The notes beneath the pieces are model-generated. The model was not told the origin of the DNA. It ran no database searches and worked only from the letters and a program-made list of their open reading frames with translations. Shown here piece by piece: positions 11,558-21,701 of a stretch of DNA of 64,000 nucleotides. Position numbers and translations under genes: made by a program. Source of the DNA: Dysgonomonas sp. HDW5A. GTDB taxonomy: Bacteria; Bacteroidota; Bacteroidia; Bacteroidales; Dysgonomonadaceae. Position 1 is the stretch's first letter. Each line of letters opens with the position of its first letter. The stretch lies in NCBI RefSeq assembly GCF_011299555.1, contig NZ_CP049857.1, forward strand, positions 3,658,001 through 3,722,000, given 5' to 3'.

Positions 11558-13726
11558 TTACAGTGCTTTATAGGTTATGGTGTATTCTTTTCCTTTAAGT
11601 ATTTCTACTTCGTAAGTATTGCCGCCTTTCGAATTTATAGAGGCATTTTTACAGGTCGGCTTCGATTTACTTTTGACAGTTAATATTCCTGTTCCTGTAT
11701 CCGATTTTACTTTAATCTGTTTAGTATCGCAATAGACATAAATATCTCCGTTTTGGGTAGGTACTTTTCCTTCGATCCATTTCAGATCGGCCAGATTTGG
11801 TTCTATAGTATATGTTTCGTAGCCGGGAGAAGCAGGCTTTACTCCTAAGTAGTATTTTCCGAATAAATATATCGGGCTTGCTCCCCACGCATGACATAGG
11901 CTTTTGCCAAACGGACGACCATACATAGCGAAATGTTCCACTCCTTTTTCATTTGGATTGTATTTTTCCCAGAAAGAGGTAGCTCCTTCATTGAGCATTC
12001 CACCCCAATAATCACGGATTTCTTTTAATACATGATTTTGTTCTCCCAGTAAACACAATGCTTCTAATTCGTAAAAACGCATATAGGGAGTTGTGATTTT
12101 TAATGCATCTGGATTCAGCAATACATTATTTTTCACCGCATTTGTTTTATCCTGATCCAAGTAACCAAACAGAACGGCAAACATATTGGTATAGGGTGTT
12201 ACCTGCTCACTTTGAACGCCGTTCTCCCGATTATGTATAAATGCGTTTTCTTTTCCTGACCAGAAAGATGTAAATAATTTTGATTTCAAATCATTAGCCA
12301 GTAAGATGTATTTATTGCTGTCTTCGGTATTATTCACAAGCTTAGCACAAAGAGCCATTGTTTCGAGGCTTCGACAGAATAGTAGTTGCTCGAAACTGAC
12401 TTCTCCTGTTTTACTCATTTTGAAATCTGCCCAATCGAGAAATACCCAATCGCCCGAAAGACCTTCCATCATTCCGTTCGAATTGGTGCGTGACAGGCAA
12501 TATTGCATCAAGCTTTGCATACGGGGATAAAACTGTTCGATAAAAGTCTTATCTCCTGTATATTGATAATAGTCGTACACGCCCATAAACCAATAGAAAG
12601 TATAATCCATAATGGTATTTATATGACTTGTTACCGGATCTTTACCCCTTAGATTAAGCATGGTTCTGGTAACAGAAGGCGAGTCGAAAAACAAATAATA
12701 ATTCATCAAGTAGCTTTGGTAAGCATCGCCCGACCATACCCATCTGTCACGCTTGATTCCATCAATAAAAAACTCACGGGAAGTAAGGTGCATCGTATAG
12801 GCTGAAATATCCCATATTTGATTCAATAAAGCATCGTTGCATCTGAAACTACCTCTGTAATCTAAAGGCAGATATTCGTATAACATAGATACCGAATCAT
12901 AGGAGAGACTGTTATCTTTTTCAATATAGACGTAACGGAACGCTTTAGAATCTTCAATAGTCAAGTCTTTCGCATTACTATTGTCAATCGGTAAACGGTC
13001 CAATGTTTCACAAGAGGCTGTCGATAGTGCTTCTTCAGGCGACTCCCCATAGTAAATATTCAGAGTTCCTTTTCCTTTCAGATTATGGAATTTCACAAAA
13101 CCGAAAGTTTCTTTTCCGAAGTCAATAAGTGTACCATTGCCTTTTTGTTCTGATTTTAGGGCTGACATAGGTTCGGTTGCCAATTTGAATTTAGACGGTG
13201 TATTTTCAGGAGAATCGAAATTCCAAGAAGAAGCATTCAGATACATTGTTCCCGAAGAAGTATCCGACGCTTTGCCCGATTCGTCAATCCACTCTTTGTC
13301 TTCGAAAGTGACTTGCCATGTCTTGTCCGATTGTACGGTTTTTCCTTTTACATAGATAGCAGGAACATTTATCTGATTATGTACTTTTATATTTAAGCTG
13401 TGTTTCCCTGCGGGAATTGTAATAATAGTAGGGTAGCCCGAGATCATTTTTCCGTCCAGTTTTACATTATAACGACCTTCTGCATAGATTTTTACTTCTT
13501 CGGGTTGAGCTAGGTCTAGTTTCTTGGAAAACTCTACTAATACATAATGGCCGTCCATTTTCCAGAATGGAGGAAAGAAAGTTCCTCTTTCGGTTCTTCT
13601 GTTTTGCATTTCATTACCCAGCCATATTTCGAAATCTCCCGGATAATAAATCCAGGTTGCTTTTTGTTGGGCATTTATTGATTGTGCAGAAAAAATAATT
13701 ACAAAAAGAAATAATATGTGTCTCAT
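11558..13726 (-). CDS. GH78 alpha-L-rhamnosidase (compact form)
   Basis: A 722-residue secreted protein (MRHILFLFVIIFSAQSINA). N-terminal beta-sandwich domains (DGHYVLVEFSKKLDL; SEQKGNGTLIDFGKETFGFVKF) precede the (alpha/alpha)6 catalytic barrel that begins near LLNQIWDISAYTMHLTSREFF. The GH78 signature IDGIKRDRWVWSGD is at about 325-340, and the second catalytic-region motif FWEKYNPNEKG at about 585. A C-terminal sandwich closes the protein. It lacks the extra N-terminal Fn3-like domain of the two longer GH78 proteins in this locus, so the three are not recent duplicates. Its role is removal of terminal L-rhamnose from RG-II side chains (inferred from context). Gaps to both neighbours are 4 bp, so translational coupling is likely. 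Confidence 0.87.
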   Translation of the reverse strand: MRHILFLFVIIFSAQSINAQQKATWIYYPGDFEIWLGNEMQNRRTERGTFFPPFWKMDGHYVLVEFSKKLDLAQPEEVKIYAEGRYNVKLDGKMISGYPTIITIPAGKHSLNIKVHNQINVPAIYVKGKTVQSDKTWQVTFEDKEWIDESGKASDTSSGTMYLNASSWNFDSPENTPSKFKLATEPMSALKSEQKGNGTLIDFGKETFGFVKFHNLKGKGTLNIYYGESPEEALSTASCETLDRLPIDNSNAKDLTIEDSKAFRYVYIEKDNSLSYDSVSMLYEYLPLDYRGSFRCNDALLNQIWDISAYTMHLTSREFFIDGIKRDRWVWSGDAYQSYLMNYYLFFDSPSVTRTMLNLRGKDPVTSHINTIMDYTFYWFMGVYDYYQYTGDKTFIEQFYPRMQSLMQYCLSRTNSNGMMEGLSGDWVFLDWADFKMSKTGEVSFEQLLFCRSLETMALCAKLVNNTEDSNKYILLANDLKSKLFTSFWSGKENAFIHNRENGVQSEQVTPYTNMFAVLFGYLDQDKTNAVKNNVLLNPDALKITTPYMRFYELEALCLLGEQNHVLKEIRDYWGGMLNEGATSFWEKYNPNEKGVEHFAMYGRPFGKSLCHAWGASPIYLFGKYYLGVKPASPGYETYTIEPNLADLKWIEGKVPTQNGDIYVYCDTKQIKVKSDTGTGILTVKSKSKPTCKNASINSKGGNTYEVEILKGKEYTITYKAL

Positions 13727-13730
13727 AGAT

Positions 13731-15566
13731 TTACCAGTTTAATAAATGTTTGTATTTATTTTCTAATCCGGCCTTATGTTTAATGGAGTCTGCAACCATT
13801 GGTCCGTTGTTTTCCCATGTATTACCGGGACCATTAGCATTTTGCAAAAACTTTTCCGAAGGCGTCCAGTTATCTTTTACAGTAATAAAAGACGAGCCTT
13901 CATCTGTATATAAATAGAACCAATGATCGGGATCATGCACATAAGAGGGTACATAAATGCTATCTACAACATTCTCGCTGATAGTCGATTTCGATTGTAC
14001 CGACAAGGTGTAAATACCTGCAACATCATACATGTGTTTTCCGTAATGATGGATATAATTGGCATGAATAAGGTTGTTTCTCATACTATTAACAGTTTTT
14101 GTCCATCCCCATCCGAGATTTATCCCCGAATACGAAACCTCACTGATTTCGTTGTGTTCGATGGTGATATCCCGCACAAATCCGGCTGCTATCCCTAAAC
14201 ATCCCCAGTCTTCGTTGGTAACATCAGTAATCAGATTATTAGCAATGCGTTGATGAGAACAAAGTATCCTTTCGTCTTTCGGATCGTAAGGTAAATGTGT
14301 TTCTAAAGCTTCCTCTGCAAATTTGCCTATTTGCATACCGTTTCCGGCTATGTCTCTGAATAGGCAGCCTTCGATTGTAGAATATTTAGAACCTGGAAGA
14401 ATATCTACTCCGCAAGAACCAAGCTGTTCGAACCGGCAGTTTTCTATTCCGATATAATTTGTATTTTTTAGTTGAAGTGCGGCAGGAGGACGACCTATCC
14501 ATCCCTGATTTTCGATTCCCTTATTGAAATTTCCCGGAACTCCCGGAGGACGTAATTTATAGGCATCAATCAGATACATACCTGCTTGTAACGGAACATG
14601 CCCTTTTTCGGATGGTCTTGTCCAAGTTGTGTTTTTTAAAGAGAGCCCTTTCATATAAATGTGTTGAACAGGGTTGTCAAGTGTTCCACAGATATTAATG
14701 AGAGTTTCTACCGCAGGAACTATAGCTTCTGTGGTGGTCATATCTTCGCCTTTTCGGGGGATGTAGTATATTTTATTTAAGGCTCTTTCGTGATACCATT
14801 CTCCAGGTTCATCAAGTAATTCAATAGCATTGGTTAGGTAAAATGCAGAATTGAATCCCTCTTTTATCATCGGTTGCGGCCATGGATGCTCGAATTGAAT
14901 TCTGGCTTCGGGATTGTGAAATTTGATTCCTGCCGAATCGCCTTGTATCGTAATTGATTTTACACGCAGGTTTGCAATTGCCCACATTTGATGGATAACT
15001 AATTCTAAGCTCTCTGATTTCATTACGTTTTTTACGGAAGAAGCAGGAACCCAAAGAATTTCATTTACTTTGTCATTACTGCGGATTCTATCCATTTTTT
15101 CAAAATCCGAAACATTACGTGCCCTAGTAGCTTTTTTTCCATTAATCCAAAGTTGTCTGAATAGGAGAGGGTTTCCATTAAATGACGGAACATTCGCAGT
15201 CCAATACTTACCTTCTTTTTTCCAATTAGTAATATTGATTCCTCCGCTTAATATGGGAGTATCGCCATGAATGGCTTCTATTATGGTAGGGCTTTCTGCC
15301 GTTCCCGAATCTTCGGGACGAATAAAAACAGGTTCATAAAGAGTATAAGTACCTCCTGACATCCAAATATAGAGAGATTCATTTTTCTTGATCTTACCCA
15401 ATCGACGCATATTGCGAGCTTCCCTTAAAGCATTGTGTAAGGTTGCTTTAGGCATAGACTTAGTTCCATCATTACTATCTTTTCCGTTGGGGCTGACATA
15501 GATATCGGCTCCGAAAGAGTGGAATGAAGCAAAAATGAAAACTAAAAAACTGATATGTTTAATCAT
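13731..15566 (-). CDS. GH141-like right-handed beta-helix glycosidase
   Basis: The 611-residue protein starts with a signal peptide (MIKHISFLVFIFASFHSFG) and the phrase ADIYVSPNGKDSNDGTKSMP, typical of GH141 and related beta-helix proteins. The body is a parallel beta-helix with repeated turns (NYIGIENCRFEQLGSCGVDI, SYSGINLGWGW, MRNNLIHANYIHHYGKHMYD). Family GH141 includes an RG-II alpha-L-fucosidase and a xylanase; the surrounding genes favour the RG-II fucosidase role. No simple catalytic signature can be confirmed by eye. It lies 4 bp before the GH78 gene and 14 bp after the triple-fusion gene. A non-catalytic helix protein cannot be fully excluded, but the family resemblance is strong along the whole length. 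Confidence 0.75.
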   Translation of the reverse strand: MIKHISFLVFIFASFHSFGADIYVSPNGKDSNDGTKSMPKATLHNALREARNMRRLGKIKKNESLYIWMSGGTYTLYEPVFIRPEDSGTAESPTIIEAIHGDTPILSGGINITNWKKEGKYWTANVPSFNGNPLLFRQLWINGKKATRARNVSDFEKMDRIRSNDKVNEILWVPASSVKNVMKSESLELVIHQMWAIANLRVKSITIQGDSAGIKFHNPEARIQFEHPWPQPMIKEGFNSAFYLTNAIELLDEPGEWYHERALNKIYYIPRKGEDMTTTEAIVPAVETLINICGTLDNPVQHIYMKGLSLKNTTWTRPSEKGHVPLQAGMYLIDAYKLRPPGVPGNFNKGIENQGWIGRPPAALQLKNTNYIGIENCRFEQLGSCGVDILPGSKYSTIEGCLFRDIAGNGMQIGKFAEEALETHLPYDPKDERILCSHQRIANNLITDVTNEDWGCLGIAAGFVRDITIEHNEISEVSYSGINLGWGWTKTVNSMRNNLIHANYIHHYGKHMYDVAGIYTLSVQSKSTISENVVDSIYVPSYVHDPDHWFYLYTDEGSSFITVKDNWTPSEKFLQNANGPGNTWENNGPMVADSIKHKAGLENKYKHLLNW

Positions 15567-15580
15567 AATATAGAGGGTTC

Positions 15581-18500
15581 TTATTTCTGCTGAAAAACTG
15601 ATTTCAAATAATTGGCATTTGCTCCAAAATTTTTCTTCACATTATGAACATCTGTTGTATCACGAGAACGTTCGATAACAAGCCATCCGCTCCAACCCAT
15701 TTTGTCAAGGGTTTTCTTTACTTCGGGCATATTAATTGCAGGATCATTTTCGAGCCAATGCCCGTCCGTATTACTTGCATGTATTTGAATAATACGGTCT
15801 TTTCCCAAAGTTTTCAGTTCTTTGATAATATCTCCATTACGTTTCAGTATACTTGAAAAGTTGACATAACTTCTTACAGCCGGAGATCCTATTTCATCAA
15901 TCAGTTTTGCTTCTCTTTTAGCATCCAGAGATGTTTCTATACCAATAACAACTCCTGCTTTTTCGGCTTTCTTGGCAACCACTTTCATACGTTCCAAAAT
16001 GATGGGATATAGTTCGGGGTTTTTAGCTAAATCGCTTTGATTTCCAAGAGGCAGAAAAGCCACCTTTACACCTAAAGCTAGCATCGTTGCAATACATTCA
16101 TCAATCAATTGTTCGTAATTATCTCTATTGGCAAATGATTGTCCGTAAAATCCGGACATGGCTATAGAACTGAATTGTATACCCACTCTGTTACATTCGG
16201 AGATAAATAACTCCTGAAATTGTTTTTCGGTAAACTTATTATCAAAAGATACACGTTTACCTAAGCTGCCCATATCCAATTCCAAACCATCAGCACCTAC
16301 TTCCTGAGCCAATTGCATAGCACCTACTTTCTGTCGTTTAAGCATCATCCAGTCACAAACCGAAACCTTATATCTGTTGTTGTTTACAACTTGAATTTTG
16401 GATGTTTCTGTTGTTGAAGGCCATTCCATATTCTCAATTTTAGATAATACCAGTTTGTTAGGATCAATCTGAATATGCTTAATGGCTTTTCGTCTCCATG
16501 TATATACAATATGCACCATGCCATCTTTACTCTGAATAACAGACGGATAAGAATACTGACTGATAGGTGAGTCCTCTAATATAGAGGTGGCATACCATGT
16601 TTTACCATCTTCCGATATAGCTACATTCAATGGAGTGCGGGCACCTTTTCCATTCTTTAAAGTATCATGAGGTAATACATGGTTATAGACTAATAATTGA
16701 CGACCGTCTTGCAGGGTTACTGCATCTGTCCCCGAATTATTGTTGGGTAGCATTGTTTTAGCCATAGGACTCCATGTCTTTCCGTTGTCGGACGACCAAG
16801 ATTCAGCAATGGCACGTTCTTTAGTTCGGCAAAGTATCTGTAGCTTTCCATCTTTATGAATTAAGATAGAAGGCTGTATGGTGTGTAATTCTACTCCTTC
16901 ATTGATAGGCCCTATTTTGTACCAAATCTTTCCAAAATCTTTGCTTGCCTCAAAATGAGTCCTCCATGTACCTCCTTCGGTACTTGATGGACTAAGAAGT
17001 ATTCCATTGTTCAATAAAACAGGCTTGTTTTTGACGGGACCTAAAAATCCATCAGGTAGATCAAACGGTTTTGACCAAGTTTTGCCACCATCCTGAGAGG
17101 TTATCAATTTACCGACCCATCCGCTAACATTTGGTCCTACTTTGTAGTATAATTGTAATTCTCCGTTTGGAACTTGAAACAATACAGGATTCCAACACGC
17201 ATATCTTAAGGTATCATTTATAATACCGTTAGCTACATTTTGAGGCTCTGTCCATTGACTGTTAACTAAATGACTCGTCCAAATGCAAACATCGGGATTT
17301 CGCTCTTTAGTTCCGCCAAACCAAGAGGCTATCAGCTGTCCTTCTTTTGTCTCAGCAATAGTTGCTGCATGACTTTCTGGATAGAGAGCAGTTTTATTTA
17401 TAAATTCATCAACTATAATCCCTTTCCTCCAACGATTGAAAGATTCTCCGTATTTACAAGTGAAAACGTATTCTCCCGATCCTATTTCGAGATTGATTCT
17501 GCCATTCTCTTCTCTTACATATTTAAGCCCTTCTACCTTAGTTATTGATTGACCGTTTTCTGTAATATCATCTCCCGAAGCAGCAGGTAACAGAATATTG
17601 GCACGGGTATTTGCCGGAATCGTAATTTTCCATGTAAAAATGCCTTTATCTAAGTTCCATTCACTTTTAGCTAATCCGTATGGTGTCTGATGAGAAGCTT
17701 TTGCATAGGTTAGATCTTCAGTAGGATTTGGCATCATCCAAAGATTTTTAAATCCTGGATAGTTTGGGTGGGGTTTGATACCTGCCACATCCTGATACAT
17801 CCATGTAATAAGATCACCTAATAACATCACATGATTATGTGAATTCATTTTAGGGCTGGCTGTATCACCATTCCAAAGTTCCCAAATGGTGGTGGCTCCT
17901 TTTTCGGCCATGTATCCCCAACTTGGATAGTCTTTTTGTGAAGCGATGGTGTAAGCAACATCTGCACAGCCTCTTTTTGTCAATTCACGCATGAGCCACT
18001 GTGTGCCGATTACCCCGGTACTGATATGTAGTTTATCTGTTCTGACAATTTTATTCAGCATATTCTGGAATACAATATCTTCGTTTTGCTTATCTACAAT
18101 ATTGAATGCCAATGGCAGCAGATTAGCAGTAACTGTATAGTTGCCGTATTGCCCCGTCTCGCTATTATAAAATGTATTGTTGAATGCCATTCTTACATTC
18201 TCAGCCAAATCTGCATAGGTTCGAATATCCGCAGTATTATTGCTTATTTCTGCAAATTTCTGCATGAATAACAATATCTTATAGAAATAAGCAGTGGCAA
18301 TAAGCTGACCATCGGTTATTCGGGCAGGGTCTTGCGACTTAATCATTTCTTTAGCTTCGGGAGGAACACACCAATCACCGTACTTATCCTTCGTCATGAT
18401 GTAATCTTTCGTCATGTATTTGTCAGTCATATACGAAAGCCATTTTTTCATAGACGGATAATGCTCAACGATAGGCTGAGAGTTTCCAAATTGATTGTAC

Positions 18501-20197
18501 AACATATCGGCAATAAACATATATGTACCCGGCCATGTCATATTATCGCTGTAATAAGTCATATAAAAAGGGGGTACTATATCCGATAACTGCCCGTTAT
18601 CGAGTTGAGAATCTTGTATGTCTTTGAGCCACTTGGCATAGAGCTTTTCGTTACCGAAAATATAACTTTCACCTAAAGAACCTGTTGTGCGGTCGCCTAA
18701 CCAAGGCTGTCTTTCGTCTCTTTGGGGGCAATCCAAAGGTATACCTTTGTAATTTCCACGAATAGCCCAATAAGCATTTTTATAGAGCCTGTTCAGTATA
18801 TCATTGGATGATTCGAAATGACCTGTCGTTTCTAGGTCATCATAAACGACCTGACCCAGAAAGTTCCCGATAACAGGCCTTTCCGAGTATCCCGAAATTT
18901 CCATATAACGGAAGCCATGATGCATAAACGATGGTTCCCATGATTCTAAAGCATCGCCTCTCATGGTGTAAATATCGGTTTGCTTGGCACTTCTCAGATT
19001 GGCTGTAAATAAATGTCCGTCGGTTTTTAAGGTCTCGGCAAATCGCATGGATATTTTAGCTCCTCTTTTGCCTTTGATGTTCTGAATCTTTACCCAGCCT
19101 GTCATATTTTGCCCCATATCTACAATAAAAGTGTCTGCTTTCAGATGGGTAATCGAAACAGGTTTAAGTGATTCATGAACCTTCATGTTTTCGCTCATCT
19201 GAGCCGATAGTTTTCCTTCTGGAGCTTTTACTAATTCAACTGCTTGCCATTTTTTATCATTAAATCCGATCTGATTCCATTTACCCAGTTCTTTTGTAGC
19301 ATCGTATTCTTCGCCGTCAAAATCATTATTCGAACGGATAGGGCCATCGGTTGTAATCTTCCATGAACTATCGCTCACTACGGTTTCTTTTGTGCCGTCT
19401 GTATACTCTATTTCTAGTTGGCAAATTAATTTAGGGTAGCCGAATGTTTTAATCTTATGTGGTTTGAAGTTCTGACGCATATTGTAAAAACGTCCGTTTC
19501 CTAAAACGACTCCTATTGCATTTCTGCCATTTTTGATTTCTTTAGTGACATCGAACGTATTATAAAGAACAGTCTTAGTATAATCGGTAGCCACAGGTGC
19601 TAATACCTGACCGCCTATTTTATTTCCATTGATATAAAGCTCGTATACTCCTAATCCAGAGATGTATGTTTTAGCCGACTTAATGCTTTTACTATTATTG
19701 AATTCTTTTCTCAAGTAACGGGCTGAGAGTCTCGACCACTGAGTTTCACTATCCCAGGGGAATACTTTATCTAGTCCTATCCATTGAGCAGACCAATCTT
19801 TATCGGATAATAGCCCAACACTAAATTTTGCAGGTTTACTCCATTCAGATTCTCCTTTATTGGTTGAAACTTTCACTTTCCAATAAATATCGGTACGGCT
19901 TTTTAAAGGAACGCCTCCATAATTTACAAAAATGGATTGACTATCGTTTACTTTTCCCGAATCCCAAATATCAGCTTCATTTTTAGCTAATTTATCAGCC
20001 GATGAAGCCATTAATATCTGATAATTTGTTTGTGAGATATTCCTCTCCTTGGAGAGAATTACCCAACTCAAACGGGGCTGAGAAGTAGCTATGCCTTCGG
20101 GATTGGTAAGCATCTCACATCTTAATCTATCTACTTCGATACTAAATACATTGGATAGACAAAATGCTGATAACAGGAGTAATATTATTCTTTTCAT
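15581..20197 (-). CDS. Triple fusion: GH78 rhamnosidase - BNR propeller - xylose-isomerase-like TIM barrel
   Basis: One unbroken 1538-codon frame carries three proteins' worth of domains behind a single signal peptide (MKRIILLLLSAFCLSNVFS). Residues 20 to about 916 form a full long-form GH78 (VDRLRCEMLTNPEGIATSQPRLSW; DCPQRDERQPWLGD near 495; TTIWELWNGD near 769; terminal sandwich ending EYVFTCKYG). About 920-1260 is a sialidase-like BNR domain (ESHAATIAETKEGQLIASWFGG; repeated SxDxGKTW boxes such as SQDGGKTW and SSDNGKTW). About 1275-1538 is a sugar phosphate isomerase/epimerase-type barrel (AQEVGADGLELDMG, VVIGIETS, IIQIHASN). In other Bacteroidota these are, to my knowledge, normally separate PUL genes. 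The stop overlaps nothing; the start overlaps the GH140 stop by 4 bp. The GH78 role is secure; those of the other two domains are open. Confidence 0.85.
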   Translation of the reverse strand: MKRIILLLLSAFCLSNVFSIEVDRLRCEMLTNPEGIATSQPRLSWVILSKERNISQTNYQILMASSADKLAKNEADIWDSGKVNDSQSIFVNYGGVPLKSRTDIYWKVKVSTNKGESEWSKPAKFSVGLLSDKDWSAQWIGLDKVFPWDSETQWSRLSARYLRKEFNNSKSIKSAKTYISGLGVYELYINGNKIGGQVLAPVATDYTKTVLYNTFDVTKEIKNGRNAIGVVLGNGRFYNMRQNFKPHKIKTFGYPKLICQLEIEYTDGTKETVVSDSSWKITTDGPIRSNNDFDGEEYDATKELGKWNQIGFNDKKWQAVELVKAPEGKLSAQMSENMKVHESLKPVSITHLKADTFIVDMGQNMTGWVKIQNIKGKRGAKISMRFAETLKTDGHLFTANLRSAKQTDIYTMRGDALESWEPSFMHHGFRYMEISGYSERPVIGNFLGQVVYDDLETTGHFESSNDILNRLYKNAYWAIRGNYKGIPLDCPQRDERQPWLGDRTTGSLGESYIFGNEKLYAKWLKDIQDSQLDNGQLSDIVPPFYMTYYSDNMTWPGTYMFIADMLYNQFGNSQPIVEHYPSMKKWLSYMTDKYMTKDYIMTKDKYGDWCVPPEAKEMIKSQDPARITDGQLIATAYFYKILLFMQKFAEISNNTADIRTYADLAENVRMAFNNTFYNSETGQYGNYTVTANLLPLAFNIVDKQNEDIVFQNMLNKIVRTDKLHISTGVIGTQWLMRELTKRGCADVAYTIASQKDYPSWGYMAEKGATTIWELWNGDTASPKMNSHNHVMLLGDLITWMYQDVAGIKPHPNYPGFKNLWMMPNPTEDLTYAKASHQTPYGLAKSEWNLDKGIFTWKITIPANTRANILLPAASGDDITENGQSITKVEGLKYVREENGRINLEIGSGEYVFTCKYGESFNRWRKGIIVDEFINKTALYPESHAATIAETKEGQLIASWFGGTKERNPDVCIWTSHLVNSQWTEPQNVANGIINDTLRYACWNPVLFQVPNGELQLYYKVGPNVSGWVGKLITSQDGGKTWSKPFDLPDGFLGPVKNKPVLLNNGILLSPSSTEGGTWRTHFEASKDFGKIWYKIGPINEGVELHTIQPSILIHKDGKLQILCRTKERAIAESWSSDNGKTWSPMAKTMLPNNNSGTDAVTLQDGRQLLVYNHVLPHDTLKNGKGARTPLNVAISEDGKTWYATSILEDSPISQYSYPSVIQSKDGMVHIVYTWRRKAIKHIQIDPNKLVLSKIENMEWPSTTETSKIQVVNNNRYKVSVCDWMMLKRQKVGAMQLAQEVGADGLELDMGSLGKRVSFDNKFTEKQFQELFISECNRVGIQFSSIAMSGFYGQSFANRDNYEQLIDECIATMLALGVKVAFLPLGNQSDLAKNPELYPIILERMKVVAKKAEKAGVVIGIETSLDAKREAKLIDEIGSPAVRSYVNFSSILKRNGDIIKELKTLGKDRIIQIHASNTDGHWLENDPAINMPEVKKTLDKMGWSGWLVIERSRDTTDVHNVKKNFGANANYLKSVFQQK

Positions 20198-21636
20198 TTC
20201 AAGTCTATTAAATTATCTTGTACATAAAATTTCGAAGCATCTGTGATGATAAGTACCCAATCGTTTGCTGCACCATAACCCGAGTCATTGATGAATGTTT
20301 GCTTCTTGTTCTCAAATTCTCCGATAAATTCGACTTTTCCATTTCTGGGACTAAACCACCATGCTTTTTTCTTAGCTCCTGCTATTTTAGCCAGGTCAAT
20401 TTCGGTTAATCTATTGGTATAGTTGTATGCTAGAATATAATCGTTGCCACGTGTGGCAATTACCCGCTCATATTGTGTTCCATTCGCATTGGTTATTACC
20501 GATTGATCAGAAATACGATCGAAGAAAGGAAATGCCAGAACCAGTTTTTTCAAGTATTTCATTTGCTGACATCCCGGATCGTGGAGTGCGTCCCACCAAG
20601 GTTTCTTTGCTCCGAATGAAGCCAGATAACCGGGGCGGAGCATTTGCATTGTAGAATTATGTCCGTATGTATGCCCGAATGATCCTGCAAATACCGACCA
20701 ATAAGCATATCGGCGTACATCTTCGGCTTGCCAGTAACGTTCGTCGAAATCGTGTAAGCCGTGAGGAATATCTTCGTAAGAAGGCTCTCCGTCAAGTACC
20801 GGTTTTAGAGGTTTTTCAGTTAAGCTGCGTTCTACAAAACGCCAGTTATCTTCTTCTGTATTTTCTTCTATAGGATAATCTCCATCACCAAAGCGTTGCC
20901 CATAGCGGCGATGTCCTGATTGGAACATGTTGAAATCGAGCCACGGTTCGTTATTGAACCATGTGGTAGATATAGTACGTCCACGAGGGTGAAAAGTCAT
21001 TAAATGATCAGGATCAATAGCTCTTATTGTTGTAGCAAGTGCCTGCCATATTTCGGGTTGAACGTCTCCTCTTATATCTCCCCCAATCAGCCATACTATA
21101 TTGGGATATTTCTTATATCGCTCAGCTAAGAATTTTCCGTATTTTTTAGCATTTTCTGCCGATAGTTGTTTTTGTTGAACCACACTTCCCCATACACAAA
21201 CAATGCCTATATACATGCCTTTAGCTCTGGCTCTTTCCACAATATAATCAACATGTTGCCAATAATTATATTCTCCTTTTCTGTCTATATTCTCGAAATT
21301 AAAACCATCAGGTAAGGCCCAATCTCCATAAACATTCATCGCAGGAACGGTATGTAAGGTCGATATTTGAACCACATTATAGCCATTCTTTTGAGTTTCA
21401 TTCATAAAGAAATCCACTTCATCCCGATTAGAGCGTGAGGGTAATAACCACGCAGTTTCTCCCAACCAGAAAAACGGTTTTCCGTTTTCGTGTTCAAGGA
21501 AACGTTTATTGTCGCTGATTTTCAGCTTCCCGTTTTCCCAAGGTATATCAATCTTACTTTTCTTCTCTTGTGCATGGATAGAACCCAGTCCTAAAAATGC
21601 GAAGGCGGCTATAAGTGCTACTTTGTGCTTATTCAT
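20194..21636 (-). CDS. GH140-type apiosidase (DUF4038 plus C-terminal sandwich)
   Basis: I place the start at ATG 21636, which gives a proper signal peptide (MNKHKVALIAAFAFLGLGSIHAQ) and 480 residues; a GTG seven codons upstream falls in the palindrome and is less likely. The barrel begins FLEHENGKPFFWLGETAWLL and includes NGYNVVQISTLHTVPAMNVYGDW, IVWLIGGDIRGD and LDGEPSYEDIPHG, in the DUF4038 pattern of GH140. The last about 90 residues are the putative collagen-binding-like sandwich found in this family. GH140 cleaves the apiose link that joins RG-II side chains to the homogalacturonan backbone, so this gene is one of the strongest markers for RG-II. It overlaps the fusion gene by 4 bp (ATGA). 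Confidence 0.83.
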   Translation of the reverse strand: MNKHKVALIAAFAFLGLGSIHAQEKKSKIDIPWENGKLKISDNKRFLEHENGKPFFWLGETAWLLPSRSNRDEVDFFMNETQKNGYNVVQISTLHTVPAMNVYGDWALPDGFNFENIDRKGEYNYWQHVDYIVERARAKGMYIGIVCVWGSVVQQKQLSAENAKKYGKFLAERYKKYPNIVWLIGGDIRGDVQPEIWQALATTIRAIDPDHLMTFHPRGRTISTTWFNNEPWLDFNMFQSGHRRYGQRFGDGDYPIEENTEEDNWRFVERSLTEKPLKPVLDGEPSYEDIPHGLHDFDERYWQAEDVRRYAYWSVFAGSFGHTYGHNSTMQMLRPGYLASFGAKKPWWDALHDPGCQQMKYLKKLVLAFPFFDRISDQSVITNANGTQYERVIATRGNDYILAYNYTNRLTEIDLAKIAGAKKKAWWFSPRNGKVEFIGEFENKKQTFINDSGYGAANDWVLIITDASKFYVQDNLIDLK

Positions 21637-21649
21637 GTTTCTTATCTTT

Positions 21650-21663
21650 AAGGTCACAGACCT
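21650..21663. repeat. Palindrome AGGTCTGTGACCT in the GH140 leader
   Basis: On the minus strand the motif GGTCTGTGACCTTAAAG ends about 10 bp before the GH140 ATG. The same string recurs almost unchanged at 39,514-39,531 before another PUL gene. Confidence 0.55.
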
Positions 21664-21701
21664 ATTTATTAATTAAATAAGGTTGTATGCAATTGTTCCT
21701 A

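Noticed and set aside
16370-17450. Calling the BNR domain a true GH33 sialidase
   Set aside because: It has the SxDxGKTW boxes but I do not see the RIP motif or a convincing arginine triad, so only a BNR propeller is claimed.
15581-20197. Reading the triple fusion as an assembly error joining three genes
   Set aside because: The frame is continuous through both junctions with normal linker composition, and no start with signal peptide appears at either border. A sequencing error that removed two stops is unlikely, though resequencing would settle it.
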